64,000 nucleotides of DNA from positions 81,533,389 through 81,597,388 of the forward strand of contig NC_092808.1 in NCBI RefSeq assembly GCF_040954645.1, read 5' to 3'. The notes beneath the pieces are model-generated. The model saw only the letters and a program-made list of their open reading frames with translations. It searched no databases and was not told where the DNA came from. Below, one piece after another: positions 22,629-36,981 of the stretch. This DNA comes from Diabrotica undecimpunctata. Taxonomy: Eukaryota > Arthropoda > Insecta > Coleoptera > Chrysomelidae. Position 1 is the first letter of the stretch. Every line of letters begins with the position of its first letter. The position numbers and the translations under genes were made by a program.

Positions 22629-23080
22629 CCGTAAACTAATTTTCGAAACCAAATTCAGAATTTCGCTTTAATCTGTGCCTTCTAAGAATTGCAAAGCAAA
22701 ACAGACGTTGATAAAGATGGTATTAGAGACATGGGGAATCTAAAAATTGCATTCCACAACATATCTCCTCAACTAAGCAAAATTCTTAGCGAATTGGTTT
22801 CTAGTACTTGTTCAGAGTATATCGGAATAAAAAGAAAAAGACAGTTAAAATTTCATTTCACGTACAGGGCGCCTGCGCATCCGCTTATACGTATTTCGGC
22901 CTAATAGGCCTCATCAGAACGGCTTTCGCAGTTGCTGTGAACATGAAAATAAATCTTTTCTGTCTTAGGAAGCAACTCTAACATGGCTTCGTATAGACGC
23001 AAATAGCGACATCTGATAATAAAATCTGTAAACTAATGTTCGAAATCAAATTCAGAATTTCGCTGTCAAATCTTAACTGT
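22629..23080 (-). repeat. Repeat pair flanking a hammerhead ribozyme
   Basis: gtaaactaattttcgaaaccaaattcagaatttcgct-type sequence (about 22631-22668) recurs at 23030-23067 with a few changes, 399 bp apart and in the same orientation. A hammerhead motif lies between them on the minus strand. This resembles partial tandem copies, as in Penelope terminal repeats or retrozymes. No RT or long ORF is associated. Confidence 0.5.
22875..22928 (-). ncRNA. Type I hammerhead ribozyme
   Basis: On the minus strand: CTGATGA (22917-22911); stem II GGCC/GGCC (22910-22907 with 22901-22898) closing a TATTA loop; GAAA (22897-22894); stem III AUA/UAU (22894-22892 with 22889-22887) with a minimal CG loop; cleavage triplet AUA ending at A22886. 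Stem I pairs UUGCC at 22918-22922 (read away from the core) with AGCGG at 22885-22881, one G-U included, followed by a mismatch and another pair. All invariant core positions are present. The short stem III is normal for the minimal hammerheads reported in Penelope-like elements and retrozymes. Confidence 0.8.
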
Positions 23081-23344
23081 CTTTTCCTTTTCAAAAGAAC
23101 AAAATTTTCAAGCATGCCGATTAAAAACACACCATGTTTTAAGACACTTAACCACTATGTAAAAAAATGCACGAATTCAACAGATATATCTGCTATTCGT
23201 CTACTTCAGAAAAGCAAACGGCAGTGTACATCTGATAAAATTCTAATGGGCACTAGAAGAGACGAATACGATGTATAAGAAACTAATCTATAATAAATAT
23301 ACTATAAAATAGATAATAAATAAACTAATAATAAGAAATATGTA

Positions 23345-23757
23345 AAACTAGCGAACACCATCATCATCATTCTGCCTTTACAATCCTACGTGGGTCCTAG
23401 CCTCCTCAAGAATTTCTCTCCAGTCGTCCCTATCCATTGCCTTTCTCCGCTAGGCACGTATTCCTATATTTCTTATGTCCTCATCGATGTTATCAAGGAA
23501 CCTTGTTCTAGGTCTTCCTTTTCTTCTCTGACGAATGGGTCTATCAAGGAGCGTTTTTCTAGCTGGGTCATTTTGTTCCATCCGCATTACATGCCCTATC
23601 CACCTTAGACGTCCTATCTTAATACTTTTTACGATATCAGGTTCCTGGTATATTCTATAAATTTCAAAGTTGTACTGTCTTCTCCACACTTCATTGTCAT
23701 TTACTGCTCCATAAATTCGCCTTAGTATTTTTCTTTCGGAAGTCACTAAAAGAAAAA
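23345..23757 (-). pseudogene. 5'-truncated LINE 3' end with (GAT)n tail
   Basis: The minus strand reads SERKILRRIYGAVNDNEVWR, RQYNFEIYRIYQEPDIVKSI, KIGRLRWIGHVMRMEQNDPA, then RQRRKGRPRTRFLDNIDEDI. A frameshift leads to DWREILEEARTHVG and a gatgatgatgg tail at about 23361-23350. This is the conserved C-terminus of an abundant insect LINE group. It is joined head to head with the plus-strand LINE at 23763. A close relative is at 55303-55813. Confidence 0.8.
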
Positions 23758-23762
23758 ACGAA

Positions 23763-25490
23763 ATGTGGGAAGAGAAATGCGAAGAGATGGACCGATGCTT
23801 AGGAGGAACCAAAGTGGCACAAGCTTGGAAATTCATAAAAAGTATTAGAAAAGAAAGAAAAGATGAGGGAAATATAAACCTGATTCAAAATAAAAAGTGG
23901 GAAAAATATTACGAAACGCTATTAACAGAAAGTAGGCACGAATTTATGGAAAGACCTGACCATATCTCAATAACAGAAAACTCAGAGGTGCATAAGATAA
24001 ACAAAGAAGAACTGAAAAAAGAATTGAAACAAATGAAAAATGGAAAAGCACCCGGGCTTGGAGACATTCCCATCGAGTTGATGAAACATGGACCAGATGC
24101 TCTTTTGGAAAGCATAGTGAATATTTTTAATAAATGCTTAATTGAAGGCCAAACGATTTCAGACGATTGGAATTTGGCCCACATTAGCCCCATTTATAAA
24201 AAGGAAGACAGAAAAGAATGCGGAAATTATAGAGGCATTAGCGTAACTAGCTCGCTGGGAAGGTTATATGGTCGTATATTGAAAAGAAGAATAGAAGAGG
24301 AGTATAAAGAAATTGAAGAACAAAGCGGCTTCAGAGCAGGAAGATCGTGCGTGGACAACACATTTACCCTTCAACAAGTAATTGAAAAACGAACAGCTCG
24401 AAACCTCCCTACGCATCTGGTATTTATAGATCTGGAGAAGGCTTATGATACAGTTCCTTTAAAACTCTTATTTAGTGTCTTGACGAAAACGGACCTTAGC
24501 ACAACATATCTAAAAGCAATACTGAACATCTATAAATGTCCTCAAAGCACTGTAAAAACAGGAAATACTTTCTCAAGGGTATTTACAGTAACAAAAGGCT
24601 TGAGACAAGGATGTTGTCTTTCCCCCACCCTATTTAAAATATGTATCCAAGAAGCACTGCACCAGTGGAGACAAAAATGTGCGGGAATGGGGTTGAAGCT
24701 TAACAACCATTATCTGACAACGCTGTTCTTTGCAGATGATCAAGTACTAATTGCAAGCTGTGAAGAAGATGCAGATTATATGCTTAGAAAGCTCAAAGAT
24801 GAATACGAAAAATGGGGGATGAGTATGAATATGTCTAAAACAGAATATATGCGAATAGGCAATGAAGACGAAGACCCGGATTTGGAAATTAGACAAATGA
24901 AAAGGTGCTACGAATACAAATATTTGGGAAGTATTATCTGCAGTAAAGGAACAACGGAACGAGATATAGACTATAGAGTGCAACAAGGCAGGAAGAGTGT
25001 TCAAATTCTGAATTCGATACTTTGGTCCAACAAAGCTACTATGAGAACTAAAATGACTATCTACAAAGTAATTGTAGAGCCCATTCTTACATATGAAGCA
25101 GAATGTTGGCAAATGACAGTAAAAGGAAAGAAAAAAGTTGACACGGTTGAAATGGACTACCTAAGAAGAGCTTGCCATATATCAAGAGTAGAACGTATAC
25201 CTAATTCTGAAATTAGAAGAAAAACAGATAGAGTACATACAACTTCTGAAAGAATAGAAACTAGACAGTTAATATGGTATGGACACGTACAGAGGATGGA
25301 CGACAACAGATGGCCAAAAGAGCTATGGAATACAATCCAAGTAATAGAAGGAAACGAGGAAGACCAGCCAAGTCTTGGATACAAGGTGTTATGGAAACCA
25401 TGAAAGATAGAGCCATTGATGAAGACACCTGGAGAGATAGAAAAAGATGGCGATCGAAATGCGGGAAGCGGCAGAAGCTGTAGGATCCCC
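23763..25490 (+). pseudogene. RTE-like LINE RT, best preserved RT of the window
   Basis: A 546-codon open frame carries ELKQMKNGKAPGLGDIPIEL, CGNYRGISVTSSLGRLYGRI, EQSGFRAGRSCVDNTFTLQQ, HLVFIDLEKAYDTVP (catalytic Asp), TKGLRQGCCLSPTLFKICIQ, TTLFFADDQVLIA (FADD catalytic pair), EYKYLGSIICSKGTTERDID, VEPILTYEAECWQMT and LIWYGHVQRMDDNRWPK. At about 25318 a one-base shift moves to the frame KRAMEYNPSNRRKRGRPAKS, ending [15 protein letters not shown] at 25483. The endonuclease is absent (5' truncation at about 23760). The 3' end runs into a (TA)n tract. All RT catalytic residues are intact. Family by motif resemblance to RTE; the clade is inferred. Confidence 0.85.
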
Positions 25491-25491
25491 G

Positions 25492-27135
<1,644 letters not shown>

Positions 27136-27204
27136 GGAGAGATTTATTAAACAAAGACACTAAGATTTATTAAATTATGAAGAGAAAAAAGTTTCTAAAA
27201 AACT

Positions 27205-27330
27205 AGTCACTCGACACTGAGGAGTAGACAGATTGAGACCTCAGTACCGTTTGACGGTTCTTGTATTTATAGAGAACAAGATACTGGTACGTCGAGTGAG
27301 GGGAGTAGGCAGATTGAGACCCCGAACTCA
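27205..27330. repeat. Local direct duplication beside (TA)n
   Basis: gagtagacagattgagacctca (about 27222-27243) is repeated as gagtaggcagattgagacccc at about 27303-27323. Each copy is preceded by a ctcgacactgagg / gtcgagtgagg variant, giving a period near 81 bp. It lies directly left of the long (TA)n tract. Function unknown. Confidence 0.6.
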
Positions 27331-27333
27331 AAC

Positions 27334-27727
<394 letters not shown>

Positions 27728-27779
27728 GGATTGATCCGCTTCGATGGTCACTGCGCCGAGCTGTTGACATTCTGTCAGA

Positions 27780-29790
27780 TGTCTTCTTCTGGGTTTCCGA
27801 GGTCTGAGTCTCCCAAACCCACAGACACTACTACTTCTTTTTCAAGTTCCATCTTCTATCAAAGGTTGGAAATCATCATGGCTATGCGGACCCTGTTGAC
27901 TGCCGCCATAAATAGTTCTGCACTACTGCATTAAAACCTTTCCTTTAAGTTCTTAAGCCACGATACTCTTCGTCTAAGCTGCAATAATGAGTATTTTTAT
28001 CCTCTCATAACATGGCCTAAGTACTTAAGTTTCCTTCTTTTGATAGTTAACATTATTTCAGCTTAATTTCCTTTTCTTCTAGTAACTTCTGCGTTTGATA
28101 TCCTTTGAGTCTAAGATATTGGTAGGATTCTTCTGTAACACCAAAATTCAAAGGCGGCCAACTTATTCAGATGCACTTGTTTTATTTTATAAGCTTTCAA
28201 GCCATAAAGGAAATAAGTCAATACGTAACATTAAAGTATTCTTAGGCGTAGTCCTATTATTATGATTTCAATACGTGTCTTAATTTCTTTTGTTTAATCT
28301 AAGTTTGATGTTATCCATCTACCTAGTATTTGAAGGTATTCACACTCTTAATTACAGTATTCTCAACAATCAATTGGATGTTTGCATCTGCTGATTTAGT
28401 CATGATCATGCATTTCCTTTTTTTTTTTTAATTCATCCTTAGTCCCTATTCATGACAGCATTAAGTCGTTGCATTACGTTCTGTACATCATTGCTGTTAT
28501 TCGTCATTATTACTTTATCGTCTGCAAAACGCAAGTTTTTCAAAATTCAAAAAGTTTTCTCCATTGATAGATATACCTTCTATTGAATTTGGGAGCGCTT
28601 CTTTAAATACCGCTTTACTATAGACATTGAAGAGTAGTGGTAACAGCACTCAACCCTGGCAGAGTCATCTCTGTATTTTGATCTCTCAGGTGTTCTGCTT
28701 GTCAACTCTTACCTTGGCAGTGTGATTCCAATATAGATTAGATATAATTTTTTTACATCACGGTTTTCACTATTTTTGCTTTTTAATATATCTACAAGCT
28801 TTTTATATTGAACCTTATCAAATGACTTTTTAAAACCTACAAAATATAAGTGCATGTCCTGTTTCATAGCCATCCATCTCTGGGCCAGCACATTCAAGCC
28901 GAACAAAGCATTTCTTGTGCCCATACCATTTTTAAAGCCAAATTGTGGGTCACTAATTTCATATTCAAGAGTTTTAACTATTCTGCTTGGTACTATTTTC
29001 AAAAATGTAACTGTATGACTTATTAAAGCTATTGTTCTGTGACCTCAGCAGGATGTTGCTTTTGACTTTTTGGGCATTGCCACGAAGGTCGATTGCAGCC
29101 ATTGTCTGGGGTTGTGGCAGTCTGATATATTAGACTAAAGAGTAAACCCATTACATCAATAACATCTCCATCAATAAGTTTTATTATTTCGATGGGCACA
29201 TCATCTGATCCGGTAAATTTGCCCCCTTTTGTGTTTTTGATGTCATAGATGATTTTTTCCCGTGATATTGGTGGTCCGGTATCCTCAGTAATTTCTACTG
29301 ATACTTCTTTCACAATCACAATATATCCTTTATATTAGTAATATTATCTTCTTTATCATTTTTAAGGACATTCGTTCTTGTGCTTTTTCTAGAACCTGTT
29401 ATTTCTTTAATTTTTTTGTGTAAAATAAAGCTATCATACTTTTTATTTTTTCTATTTCTTTGCATCTTTTGGAAAACTACCTCTATTTTGCCTCTCGAAT
29501 TTTCTTTCTGATGTTTTTATAAATTTCGTTGTATTTATTTAGGCCCCAGGACAAAGAAAAATATCCTGGCTTGCTAACCTGAGAGCATAGTATAGAAAGA
29601 CCTTAATACTGCTATTCCGTATTTCAACCAACAAAGTTACCATAGCCAGAATAATCGCCAACGTTTAATCGCCAGGCACCCTAAGAAGAAGGTCTTTTGC
29701 TTTATGTTTGCTTCATTCTTCCATAAGTTTAAGAATTTCTACTGTCATCCAAGGTTTTGTTTCTTTCCCGCGTGGTTTGAGGGTTTGTTT
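27780..29790 (-). pseudogene. LINE RT of the 'SWLRNLREW' group, split by a nested LINE
   Basis: Minus strand, 5' to 3': GKETKPWMTVEILKLMEECK (about 29790-29710), an interruption at 29544-29695, then GPPISREKIIYDIKNTKGGK with FTGSDDVPIEIIKLIDGDVI, PQFGFKNGMGTRNALFGLNV, MHLYFVGFKKSFDKVQYKKL (catalytic Asp replaced), CQG-VLLPLLFNVYSKAV, a decayed ADD region, ILGRWITSNLD--KEIKTRI, and finally [20 protein letters not shown] before a stop near 27860. The 3' tail lies near 27780. Frameshifted throughout, no endonuclease in this piece. Confidence 0.75.
29544..29695 (+). mobile_element. Nested LINE 3' end, opposite strand
   Basis: One frame reads PGQRKISWLANLRA, a stop, YRKTLILLFRISTNKVTIAR and IIANV, then stop and an aagaagaag tail. 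This is the same C-terminal pattern as the 3' ends at 2693-2846 and 51038-51371. It splits the minus-strand LINE between EILKLMEE and the region upstream of GPPISREK, so it inserted later. Length about 150 bp. Confidence 0.7.
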
Positions 29791-30050
29791 TCCAACTGAC
29801 ACAATTTTTTTTGGTTAATAATTAGACTTTCTGCATTATCTTTTTTGAGTTTACTTAAGTTATCGTTTATTTTAATCTGACTCGTCAGATACCAATTTTT
29901 TATTTCATGTTAAACTTTTAAAAAGTGTAAACATGAAATATTATTCTATAATGTAATGTTTATAAAATAAAGTGCTTATTGAAAATGGCAAATTTGCCGA
30001 AACGTTTAAGCAATAGTTAAGTAGTTTTATTTACACCAGACCGACAAACC
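29790..30050 (+). repeat. Inverted-pair repeat, left copy
   Basis: Matches the reverse complement of 34310-34610 over about 260 bp, including gttttccaactgacac, cttatttaattttaa-type blocks, aagtgcttattgaaaatggc and gccgaaacgtttaagcaa, and ending cagaccgac/gtctg. The left part overlaps LINE coding sequence (the KETKPWM region). The right part is non-coding and has a ggcaaatttgcc hairpin before gaaacg. It is therefore a composite unit copied twice in opposite orientation 4.3 kb apart. Confidence 0.65.
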
Positions 30051-30069
30051 CAGAAAATAAAAAAGTTTC

Positions 30070-31764
<1,695 letters not shown>

Positions 31765-31765
31765 T

Positions 31766-31767
<2 letters not shown>

Positions 31768-31842
<75 letters not shown>
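31768..31842. repeat. (TA)n tract, right flank of Tc1 element
   Basis: Pure TA repeat of about 75 bp, presumably the other half of the tract at 30073-30179 before insertion. Confidence 0.95.
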
Positions 31843-31848
<6 letters not shown>

Positions 31849-31854
31849 GTGTTT

Positions 31855-32845
31855 CTTGGGTTTAGGTTCAATAAGTGATAATAAATTTGGCACTAGAGTT
31901 TATTGTCCATTGAAATCAACGTTTCGGTAGGAAACCCTTGCCTTTGTAAAGATTCTAAAATGTACAAGTATGGGAACAAAAAGTTATTGTAAAATATGTT
32001 AAAAACTTACCAAAACATATAACGGGACACTGACATTAATGAATTGATTTTTTGAGTTTTGGAGTTTGGGGTTTTAGTTTAGTGAAATATTTATTTAAAT
32101 AGTTGTGGTCTTTGTGTGCCACTGTTATGTTAAATTTGGCTAAAAGATTCGGTAGTTGTTCGGACAAACCTTTTATGGAAGAATTGTATACGTGGTCTTA
32201 AAACTGTGGTTTATTCTTATTGGTATTGTTGTAAAATTTATTTGGTCTCGATTTGAAAATAGTTTCGATTAGGTGCTCAGAATATGCATTATGTAGAAGG
32301 GCATTTTTTGCTTTTTTTTTATTGCAGTTGGTCTGTATTATGGATCTGTTAGTTTTATAGATCTATCAGTCAGACATAATTACAGACTTCGTATGGGAGA
32401 ATGGATGATGAGATTTATAGCTGAGATATTGTAAAGACCATGTTTCTTTTGTAAACCATATGGTTTTAACTGAGTTATTAATGCGATATAAGGTAATATC
32501 CAGAAAATTTATTTTGTTATTTTTCTTAATTTCTATAGTACCTAAACTTTAATTTTGGATGGTATCTATTAAAATTATCTAAAATTTTGTTCGTTTTATT
32601 TGTTGGAATAGCACAGATACAGTTATCGATATAGCGGTAGATGAATGGTACATTAAAATCTAAATGACCCATTACATATTCTTCTAAATCTTCCAAAACC
32701 AGTTGAGCAATGACACTAGAAATACTTGCACCCATTGAACATCGATCCATTTGTTGGTATATTTCGTCCTTATATAAGAGTATGTTGAGTTTAATGTTAA
32801 CTCTACAGATATTGTTCTGAAGCTATTTTCTTGTGGCATTTTAAA
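31855..32845 (-). pseudogene. Penelope-like RT remnant and terminal repeat
   Basis: The minus strand carries MDRCSMGASISSVIAQLVLE with DLEEYVMG, then FIYRYIDNCICAIP, the Penelope-type RT motifs (MGSPLSP-like, YVDD-like; here the catalytic YVDD reads YIDN). Downstream the frame decays through QLFKANF-like sequence to a terminal segment at 31990-31870 with a gggtttcctacc hairpin before gaaacgttga. No GIY-YIG domain is seen. Penelope-like elements are retroelements with telomerase-like RT; this copy is dead. Confidence 0.7.
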
Positions 32846-34226
32846 TTAATTTATATTTAAATGGGAATAAGCCACAATTAAAGGTTAAAATACGTTTATT
32901 GACGTTTCAATTTCCACTTCGGAAATCGTTCTCAAAATACAAACTTTAGTAAATTAAACAAATTTTGTTTTTTGTTACTTAGTGAAAAAATTCTTCTAAT
33001 AATTTAATTTTATCTGACTCATCTATATTGACCATTCAGACATACCTTATACATTTTAAAGTAGAAGACTTTAAAATGATATTGCCAATATTGTTGAGTT
33101 GCGTTCCTGGGACGACTTTACTTATAAGATAGTTCATTCGATTACAGGAAATCAACTTTAACTTGAGAATATCCGTCAGAAAAGATCATAACATGTAATT
33201 CGTCTTTAAAAAGACAAATACATGCCATGATGACAGTAAAATTCTCCTGTTAGTGATTCCATAGTAAATTATGAGGGAAAAACCAGGAAAAAAACCTCAT
33301 AATACTATCCCGACATGGTAAGTATTTGATCGTGCATTTAGTTTACCTTCAATAAACACCAAATTCCGATTTTATATGTTTGTTATTTAAAAAACATAAA
33401 TGATGTATTCTCTATATGTTACTGACTTACCAATACTGGTATTTTCCTTTTAATAACTTCCTCTTTCAATATGGGTAACCAGATCCTAAAAGAAACGGAT
33501 GGTAAAAAGAGAAAAATCAAAGAAGCGGCTCTAATTATGCTAAATGAGACCAATTGTGTCGCGAATTCCTCGGCAGAATGTAGTAGGATCTGGTTACCCA
33601 TATTGAAAGAGGAAGTTATTAAAAGGAAAATACCAGTATTGGTAAGTCAGTAACATATAGAGAATACATCATTTATGTTTTTTAAATAACAAACATATAA
33701 AATCGGAATTTGGTGTTTATTAAAGGTAAACTAAATGCACGATCAAATACTTATTATGTCGGGATAGTATTATGAGGTTTTTTTCCTGGTTTTTCCCTCA
33801 TAATTTACTATGGAATCACTAACAGGAGAATTTTACTGTCATCATGGCATGTATTTGTCTTTTTAAAGACGAATTACATGTTATGATCTTTTCTGACGGA
33901 TATTCTCAAGTTAAAGTTGATTTCCTGTAATCGAATGAACTATCTTATAAGTAAAGTCGTCCCAGGAACGCAACTCAACAATATTGGCAATATCATTTTA
34001 AAGTCTTCTACTTTAAAATGTATAAGGTATGTCTGAATTATCAATATAGATGAGTCAGATAAAATTAAATTATTAGAAGAATTTTTTCACTAAGTAACAA
34101 AAAACAAAATTTGTTTAATTTACTAATGTTTGTATTTTGAGAACGATTTCCGAAGTGGAAATTGAAACGTCAATAAACGTATTTTAACCTTTAATTGTGG
34201 CTTATTCCCATTTAAATATAAATTAA
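32846..34226. repeat. 641-bp-arm near-perfect palindrome of Penelope-like sequence
   Basis: Left arm 32846-33486 and right arm 33585-34226 are reverse complements with only scattered mismatches and one or two single-base gaps. The spacer is 98 bp. The arm sequence is the 3' untranslated/terminal repeat of the same family as 54816-56040: cgtttattgacgtttcaatt, gttgcgttcctgggac, actatcccgacat, gggtaaccagatcct. The spacer plus the start of the right arm encodes the last residues of a Penelope-like protein. Confidence 0.9.
33488..33653 (+). pseudogene. Penelope-like ORF C-terminal end in palindrome centre
   Basis: The spacer and inner right arm read DGKKRKIKEAALIMLNETNC, VANSSAECSRIWLPILKEEV, then IKRKIPVLVSQ and a stop at 33653. 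The R-IKEAA-I-L------S-E-S-IWLP pattern is that of the C-terminus behind the GIY-YIG endonuclease. The same stretch is present on the minus strand at 56040-55880. Only about 50 codons are left. Confidence 0.65.
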
Positions 34227-34309
34227 CTCTACAGATGATTGGAATTCTTCCAATGGGATGTTAGTGTAGTCTTTTATGTCACTCCACTTTTTTTTAATGA
34301 TATAATAAA

Positions 34310-34610
34310 ACTACTGGTCTGATGTAAATAAAACTACTTAACTATTGCTTAAACGTTTCGACAAATTTGCCATTTTCAATAAGCACTTTATTTTATAAAC
34401 ATTACATTATAGAATTATATTTCCTATATTACATTATAGAATTATAATTATGTTTACACTTTTTAAAAGTTAAACATGAATTAAAAAATTGGTATCTGAC
34501 CAGTCAGATTAAAATAAACGAGAACTTAAGTAAAGTCAAAGAAGATAATGCATAAAGTCTAATTATTGACCAAAAATGGGGAAAAATTTAACATGCCTTT
34601 GTGTCAGTTG
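34310..34610 (-). repeat. Inverted-pair repeat, right copy
   Basis: Reverse complement of 29790-30050, with an extra internal duplication of about 20-25 bp (tacattatagaattata occurs twice at 34403-34450). Contains ttgcttaaacgtttcgac with the tttgcc hairpin half, and ends at gtgtcagttggaaaac. Confidence 0.65.
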
Positions 34611-34639
34611 GAAAACACTATGTAATGGATAAATTATGT

Positions 34640-35198
34640 AATGTATATTTAAAATCGAGAATAGTGCTTTTAATGACGTCCTTTACTTCTTCGATTTAGA
34701 AGCAGAGTTCCAGTTTCGTATTTGGCGTTTATCAATACCATGTCGTACATCGTCAAAACTTTCCTCCTTGTATTTCGTCCAAATTTCTTCTGCTCTATTT
34801 CTAATATTAAGTTTCGCTGTCCATATGTTAGTTCTTTAGTTTTCTTATGTTCAGCTTCATTTATCCTTTTATGAAAGTAAACTAAATCATATGTTGTTGT
34901 GTGTGATGTGATCTGAGAGTTTTACGATGATTTATATTAAGTATATTTGTCTTGGAGGAAGATTTAAAACGTTGTTTGTCACTACCAGCTGCTCTTCGGT
35001 TTAATTTAACTAAACAGTCCCCTCGTTCGTTACGGTATCTTAGCCCAAAGAGTTCTATAGGACTCTACTTTAATAACTTTTGTTTTGATACCACCAATTA
35101 TAAGTATTAGTTCGTTTCTCCTAACCATTTTAAATTTAATATCGTTGTTATAAAATATCTCAATAATTTCTTCAGAGTGTCGTCTATAGAAATATATA
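34640..35198 (-). pseudogene. LINE endonuclease/linker remnant
   Basis: The minus strand has RHSEEIIEIFYNNDIKFKMV, RRNELILIIGGIKTKV, where the usual VIGDFNAK motif is GGIKTK. Further on it reads NIRNRAEEIWTKYKEESFDD and EEVKDVIKSTI in changing frames. It looks like the second half of a LINE endonuclease followed by the linker. It is cut on its 5' side by the inverted-repeat element at 35199. Weak evidence, many frameshifts. Confidence 0.4.
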
Positions 35199-36127
35199 CA
35201 GGGTGCGCCAAACCTCTGGCTTTCTTTGATTATGGCTAAACTATGGAGTATATAAACAAATGTTTTAAACAAAACTGATGTATATCAAAAAAGTCTACGA
35301 TTTAAATTTTTTTTGATTATACAGGGTAAGTTAAAACAACTGAATAAACCAAAGTTGTGTTTTTTAAATGGACTAACCGGTATATTAAATCATTTTTTAA
35401 TGTATTTTTTTTTATTTGAAGAGTTTATATAAGGCTTTATAGGCCTTTATGTTTATGGAATAAGCTTCTAATTTTTATAATTTTGTTTGTTTTATTTGAG
35501 TAGCAACACAAAAAATAATAAAAAGCCTAAAAATACATAAAATTTATATTTATGCTCTAAATATCTACAAAACTAAACATGCTAGTTATATAAAACCTGA
35601 TACCAGAAGAAAGGTTATAATATTTTTTTATAAAATAAAATACTAATATATAAGGTGTTCTTAAAAAAATGAGAAAATTTTTTGTTTTATAATAGTGATT
35701 ACACTTTATATTGTGTGGCTCGATTTCAAAGGTATTAAAATATTTAATAATAACACTATACTAGAAAATCTTTGACATACTTATCATTTACATTTTTATT
35801 ACCTTGGAAGCTTAATCCACAGCCCTTTAAATATTACTGTTTTGCTTATTATACGTGAAAATATTTCAAAAATTAATACCCCAAGGCCTACAAAACTTAA
35901 TACAAACTCTTTAAATTTTTAAAAAATATATACAAAAATGCTTAATCTACAGGGTGTTCCATAAAAAACAAATTTGGTTCATTCCGTGGATCTGATTGAC
36001 CCTGAGTAATTGAAAATAATTTTAAATTATGGACGTTTTTGTTATACATCAATTTTGTTAGAAACATTTTTTTATGTACTACATAGTTTAGCTATAATCA
36101 AAGAAATAAGAGGTTTAGCGCATCCTG
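35199..36127. mobile_element. Inverted-repeat DNA element with CAGGRTG termini
   Basis: The left end cagggtgcgccaaacctct (from 35199) and the right end, reverse complement caggatgcgctaaacctct (to 36127), begin inverted repeats of about 115 bp at roughly 80-85 percent identity, sharing tttctttgattatrgctaaa and aactatg. Left flank is tatata and right flank tttatat, so a TATA-type target duplication is possible. The interior of about 700 bp has no transposase ORF but contains further acagggtgttcc/acagggtaag boxes at about 35321 and 35950, suggesting nested or tandem relatives. Likely a non-autonomous DNA transposon. Confidence 0.7.
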
Positions 36128-36981
36128 TTTATATGAATCAATAAGTGCAATAGTCCAATATCGTGTGCAACTATTTGTATTTATTGTTTTTGGGTCGAGA
36201 AACCAGTTTGTAAACATTTTTCAAAAATAATAAATCAATGTTATTTTTGTTTTAATTACCTTTGGCAGTTCTGTAGACCTGTAGGCCCTATAGAATTCTT
36301 TTGTGTATTTTATAGCATCAATTACTTTTTTCTTTATTTGCCACACTTATTTGTTTTGTTTTCTGTTTCTAAAATAGTAGTTCTTAATATTCTTTCCATG
36401 CTTTTAATTTTTTTTTGTTTTTTTATCATGGTGGCGTATGAATTTTTAAATATTTATTTATTAGATTGTTATATAATAGACTGTTCATTATACTTAATAG
36501 AGAGTAAAAAGAAGAACCTTAGTTATTTTAACTAAAACGTCCCAGATTTGCTCAAATGGCTCCTGGGGAGGTGTTTCTGGCCTTTCTAATCTTCATGTTC
36601 TACATTTAATTAGTTCAATGTTGAGATTTCTTCAGGCTGTTATAAGGGCTTTAGGAGAAAATATCAAATATAAACAAATAAGATAAATATATTTTTATTA
36701 TGATCGATTTTCTTCTTAACGATATTCTATTCATTTTTATATTTTCATGAAAACATTAATACGTCGTAAAAAAGAGAATTGTCTTGTTTCATTAAATTTT
36801 TAAAGAAGTTTTATTTTATTATGGAATATTTAATCAAAATAAAAAAGAGTGAATCGATATTTTAATATAAATAAAATCCACAGCATCTCTTTTTATTTAT
36901 AAGCGACATAAAAGGAGTCGGCAAAAATAAAATATATCGAATACTTTTAAAAATAATAGAATTTGCTTGCAACCAATACTA
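36128..36981. other. AT-rich stretch, no gene recognised
   Basis: No clear protein motifs. The segment 36540-36660 (cccagatttgctcaaatggc onward) is less AT-rich and reads RPETPPQEPFEQIWDVLV on the minus strand, possibly a TE coding scrap, but I cannot place it. Confidence 0.4.

Noticed and set aside
31915..31965. Possible further hammerhead (gggtttcctacc hairpin before gaaacg, minus strand)
   Set aside because: The CUGANGA box is not present in any close form; only the hairpin and GAAACG remain.
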